Below, in pieces: positions 6,280-7,551 of a stretch of 7,551 bases of DNA. Made by a program: the position numbers and the translations under genes. The stretch covers positions 1 through 7,551 of the forward strand of contig JALWGG010000241.1 of assembly GCA_027013765.1 (NCBI GenBank), given 5' to 3'. Within the stretch, counting starts at the first letter, position 1; each line of letters opens with the position of its first letter. The DNA is from Acidilobaceae archaeon (GTDB lineage: Archaea; Thermoproteota; Thermoprotei_A; Sulfolobales; Acidilobaceae). The notes below the pieces were generated by a model. The model had not been told where the DNA came from, made no database searches, and saw only the letters and a list, made by a program, of their open reading frames with translations.

Positions 6280-6288
6280 TATTATAAC
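6280..6288 (+). promoter_or_regulatory. TATA box of the LutA-like operon
   Basis: TATTATAAC, centred near 6284, would start transcription at about 6310, leaving a ~28-base leader that includes the AGGGTG site. A second TATA-like sequence, AGTATACC near 6313-6320, would give a leaderless message. The divergent promoters share only about 100 bases, so the two transcripts could influence each other. Confidence 0.4.
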
Positions 6289-6324
6289 AGCTCTTGGATA
6301 CAATGATTAGACAGTATACCTAGA

Positions 6325-6330
6325 AGGGTG
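6325..6330 (+). promoter_or_regulatory. Ribosome binding site AGGGTG deciding a TTG start
   Basis: AGGGTG ends 7 bases before the TTG at 6338, the best spacing among the possible starts. The GTG at 6347 would be 16 bases away. Confidence 0.55.
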
Positions 6331-6337
6331 CCCTGTA

Positions 6338-7279
6338 TTGATTGATGTGGATACCGTTGTGGATATAGTCAAAAGGTTCATGAGGGACACCGGGCTCCCG
6401 GTCCCGGCCCCGAGGGAGGTCCTCTACCGGTGGGCGGAGCCCTTGGGCATACCCCGCACTGGGGGGGTGTACCTCTACACCGGGGGCCTCTACCAGCTCA
6501 TGCCCTACATACATGCAATGGTGAAGTGGCTTGAGAAGGTTGAAGGGGGGAGGATGGGGAGGCTAGCCCTAGGCCTGGGATCGAGGCTCGGGGGCGTTGC
6601 TAGGGCTATTGCAAGGCCTGATAAGGGGCTTGTATCCTACTCCGAATCCGTCCTGAGGAGTATAGCGAGGCACCTGAGCTCCTCGGGGGTGGAGTATGCA
6701 TACCTCTATGAGGATGACATGTACAGCGGCGTGATACTATATGACCTAGGCCTTGAGGAGGATTTCACGAGCCACGCCGAGAGGGTCTACAAGAGGCTCA
6801 AGGACCGGGGTGTTGAGAGGATCATAACAGTAGACCCCCACACCACCCACATGATGAGGAGCATCTACCCCCGCTACATAGACGGCTACAGCATGGAGGT
6901 GGAGACGTATATAGAGGTCCTCGACAGGATGGGGTACAAGACCCAGACCCGGGGGGAGGCGGTGATCCATGACCCATGCCTATACGCCCGCTTCGAGGGT
7001 GTCATAGAGCAGCCTAGAAGGCTCCTGTCAAGGAGTGGTGTAGAAGTCAAGGAGCCTAGGAGGAGCAGGAGGATGACATACTGCTGCGGCGGCCCCATTG
7101 AGGGGCTAGCTCCCACGCTATCGAAGAAGATCGCCAGGATAAGGATGGACGAGCTCCGGAAGGCCTCAAGGAGGGTCATAGTAATGTGCCCAATATGCTA
7201 CTCAAACCTCTCAAGCGTAGCCCCGGGAGACGTGGAGGTAATAGACCTCGCCCTTGCTCTAGGTGAGCCCAGTGGCTAG
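6338..7279 (+). CDS. LutA-like CCG-domain iron-sulfur protein with one degenerate CCG domain
   Basis: A 313-residue protein of the HdrB/LutA/GlcF cysteine-rich (CCG, PF02754) type, likely an electron-transfer subunit of a lactate or other 2-hydroxyacid oxidising complex. The C-terminal domain has the full cluster motif: C214, C249-C250, C284 and C287, i.e. C-x34-CC-x33-C-x2-C. The N-terminal domain keeps the fold signature (YLYTGGLYQLMPYI, 45-58) but has lost every cysteine: GC is GG at 49-50, the CCG position reads DMYSG (127-131), and the DPxC position reads DPHTT (166-170). It should bind one cluster, not two. There is no N-terminal ferredoxin domain of the GlcF/HdrD kind, matching LutA architecture. 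Start is TTG at 6338 with a good ribosome site. It overlaps the next gene by 8 bases, so the two are probably translated together. Other HdrB-like functions remain possible. Confidence 0.85.
   Translation: MIDVDTVVDIVKRFMRDTGLPVPAPREVLYRWAEPLGIPRTGGVYLYTGGLYQLMPYIHAMVKWLEKVEGGRMGRLALGLGSRLGGVARAIARPDKGLVSYSESVLRSIARHLSSSGVEYAYLYEDDMYSGVILYDLGLEEDFTSHAERVYKRLKDRGVERIITVDPHTTHMMRSIYPRYIDGYSMEVETYIEVLDRMGYKTQTRGEAVIHDPCLYARFEGVIEQPRRLLSRSGVEVKEPRRSRRMTYCCGGPIEGLAPTLSKKIARIRMDELRKASRRVIVMCPICYSNLSSVAPGDVEVIDLALALGEPSG
7261..7266 (+). promoter_or_regulatory. Ribosome binding site AGGTGA inside the end of the LutA-like gene
   Basis: AGGTGA matches the archaeal anti-Shine-Dalgarno sequence and sits 5 bases before GTG 7272. 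It makes that codon a better start than the in-frame GTG at 7263, which lies within the site itself. Confidence 0.6.
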
Positions 7280-7551
7280 CCAGCTAGAGGACCTCCACAA
7301 GGCTATCATGGACGAGGACCTCCAGAGGGCACTCCTAAGGGCGTCTACAAACAACCAGGTGAAGGTTGACAAGCTTCTAAGTGAGAACCCGTGGCTGAGG
7401 GAGCTAGCCCGGGAGGTTAAGAGGGTAAAGGAGGAGTCGATAAGGAGGCTTGAGGACCTCATAGACCAGGCAATCAACAGCCTCAAGAGGATAAACGTGG
7501 AGCCCCACTACGCCGAGACTGGAGAGGAGGCTAGGAGGATCATAACAGGGA
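7272..7551 (+). CDS. LutB-like LUD-domain iron-sulfur protein, N-terminal part
   Basis: An open frame runs from GTG 7272 off the right edge (93 codons seen), closed upstream by TAG at 7260. The start of the protein matches the N-terminus of LutB/LldF-type lactate utilisation proteins: a helical lead (LEDLHKAIMDEDLQRALLRAS), then WLRELAREVKRVKEESI (41-57), a helix with LEDLIDQ (60-66), and VEPHYAETGEEARRII (76-91), equivalent to the family's conserved 'H/V-x-A-x-T-x-E-E-A' segment that opens the LUD domain. In LutABC systems LutA, LutB and LutC together oxidise L-lactate to pyruvate, LutB carrying the ferredoxin-like clusters in its C-terminal part, which is not in the window. Adjacency to a LutA-like gene strengthens the call. 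It carries three copies of GAGGACCTC within 174 bases, all coding E-D-L. Confidence 0.75.
   Translation, partial: MASQLEDLHKAIMDEDLQRALLRASTNNQVKVDKLLSENPWLRELAREVKRVKEESIRRLEDLIDQAINSLKRINVEPHYAETGEEARRIITG

Larger units (their letters stand above)
819..7460. repeat. Highly iterated near-palindrome GAGGWCCTC, 18 exact copies
   Basis: As GAGGTCCTC on the plus strand: starts 819, 1056, 3328, 3547, 4042, 4828, 6416, 6914. As its complement GAGGACCTC: starts 3601, 4087, 4282, 4726, 4957, 5323, 5572, 7287, 7314, 7452. Fifteen are in five or more unrelated genes on both strands; 4042, 4087 and 4957 are intergenic. Copies one base off include 1026, 2253, 2442, 4591, 4633, 5368 and 5879. There is no orientation bias (8 against 10), no constant spacing and no conserved flank, so this is an interspersed word, not a CRISPR or tandem array. 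The core GGWCC is a short palindrome; only the central A/T breaks symmetry. Confidence 0.9.

Noticed and set aside
819..7460. GAGGWCCTC as a CRISPR array, Chi-like recombination signal or Shine-Dalgarno site
   Set aside because: Spacing is irregular and flanks differ, so it is not an array. Orientation is balanced (8 versus 10), unlike Chi. Nearly all copies are inside genes and not before starts.

Overview
The window reads as chromosomal DNA of a hyperthermophilic crenarchaeon, most likely of the Desulfurococcales type. The grounds are an extreme preference for AGG (Arg) and ATA (Ile) codons, TATA-box promoters in short AT-rich gaps, GGTG-type ribosome binding sites, frequent GTG/TTG starts, and gene families typical of that group. 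This placement is inference; no rRNA or tRNA gene is present to confirm it.

Layout. (1) 1-1190, plus: C-terminal ~395 codons of an adenosylcobalamin-dependent (class II) ribonucleotide reductase, including active-site and C-terminal redox cysteines. (2) 1191-1353: AT-rich promoter gap. (3) 1354-3960, plus: a cysteine-free 868-residue secreted surface protein with signal peptide, Asp-box (BNR/sialidase-like) beta-propeller, a putative Ig-like domain, a long coiled-coil stalk with a 72-residue internal duplication, and a C-terminal membrane anchor; a T-rich terminator follows. (4) 4102-4932, plus: a SplB-like (COG1533) radical SAM protein whose core promoter lies between the arms of a 16/15-nt inverted repeat. 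(5) 5026-5284: two tandem palindromes leading into the N-terminal stump of an archaeal PF01637-type ATPase, cut off just after its P-loop. (6) 5245-6237, minus: a family 2 glycosyltransferase convergent with and overlapping that stump. (7) 6338-7551, plus, divergent from the glycosyltransferase: a LutA-like CCG iron-sulfur protein with one canonical and one cysteine-less CCG domain, overlapping the start of a LutB-like (LUD domain) protein that runs off the window. These two form a probable lactate/2-hydroxyacid oxidation operon.

Most striking signal. The near-palindromic nonamer GAGGWCCTC (GAGGTCCTC, or its complement GAGGACCTC) occurs 18 times exactly in 7.5 kb, against about 0.06 expected for random sequence with equal base frequencies. 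It spans unrelated genes on both strands and is also in the intergenic DNA. All 15 coding copies read Glu-(Val/Asp)-Leu in the same phase, and every E-V-L or E-D-L tripeptide I found in the window is spelled this way, while V-L and D-L after other residues use mixed codons. Three copies sit in two short non-coding gaps around the radical SAM gene, two as arms of the inverted repeat. This looks like a highly iterated genomic motif, comparable in kind to cyanobacterial HIP1. What it does, if anything, cannot be told from this window.
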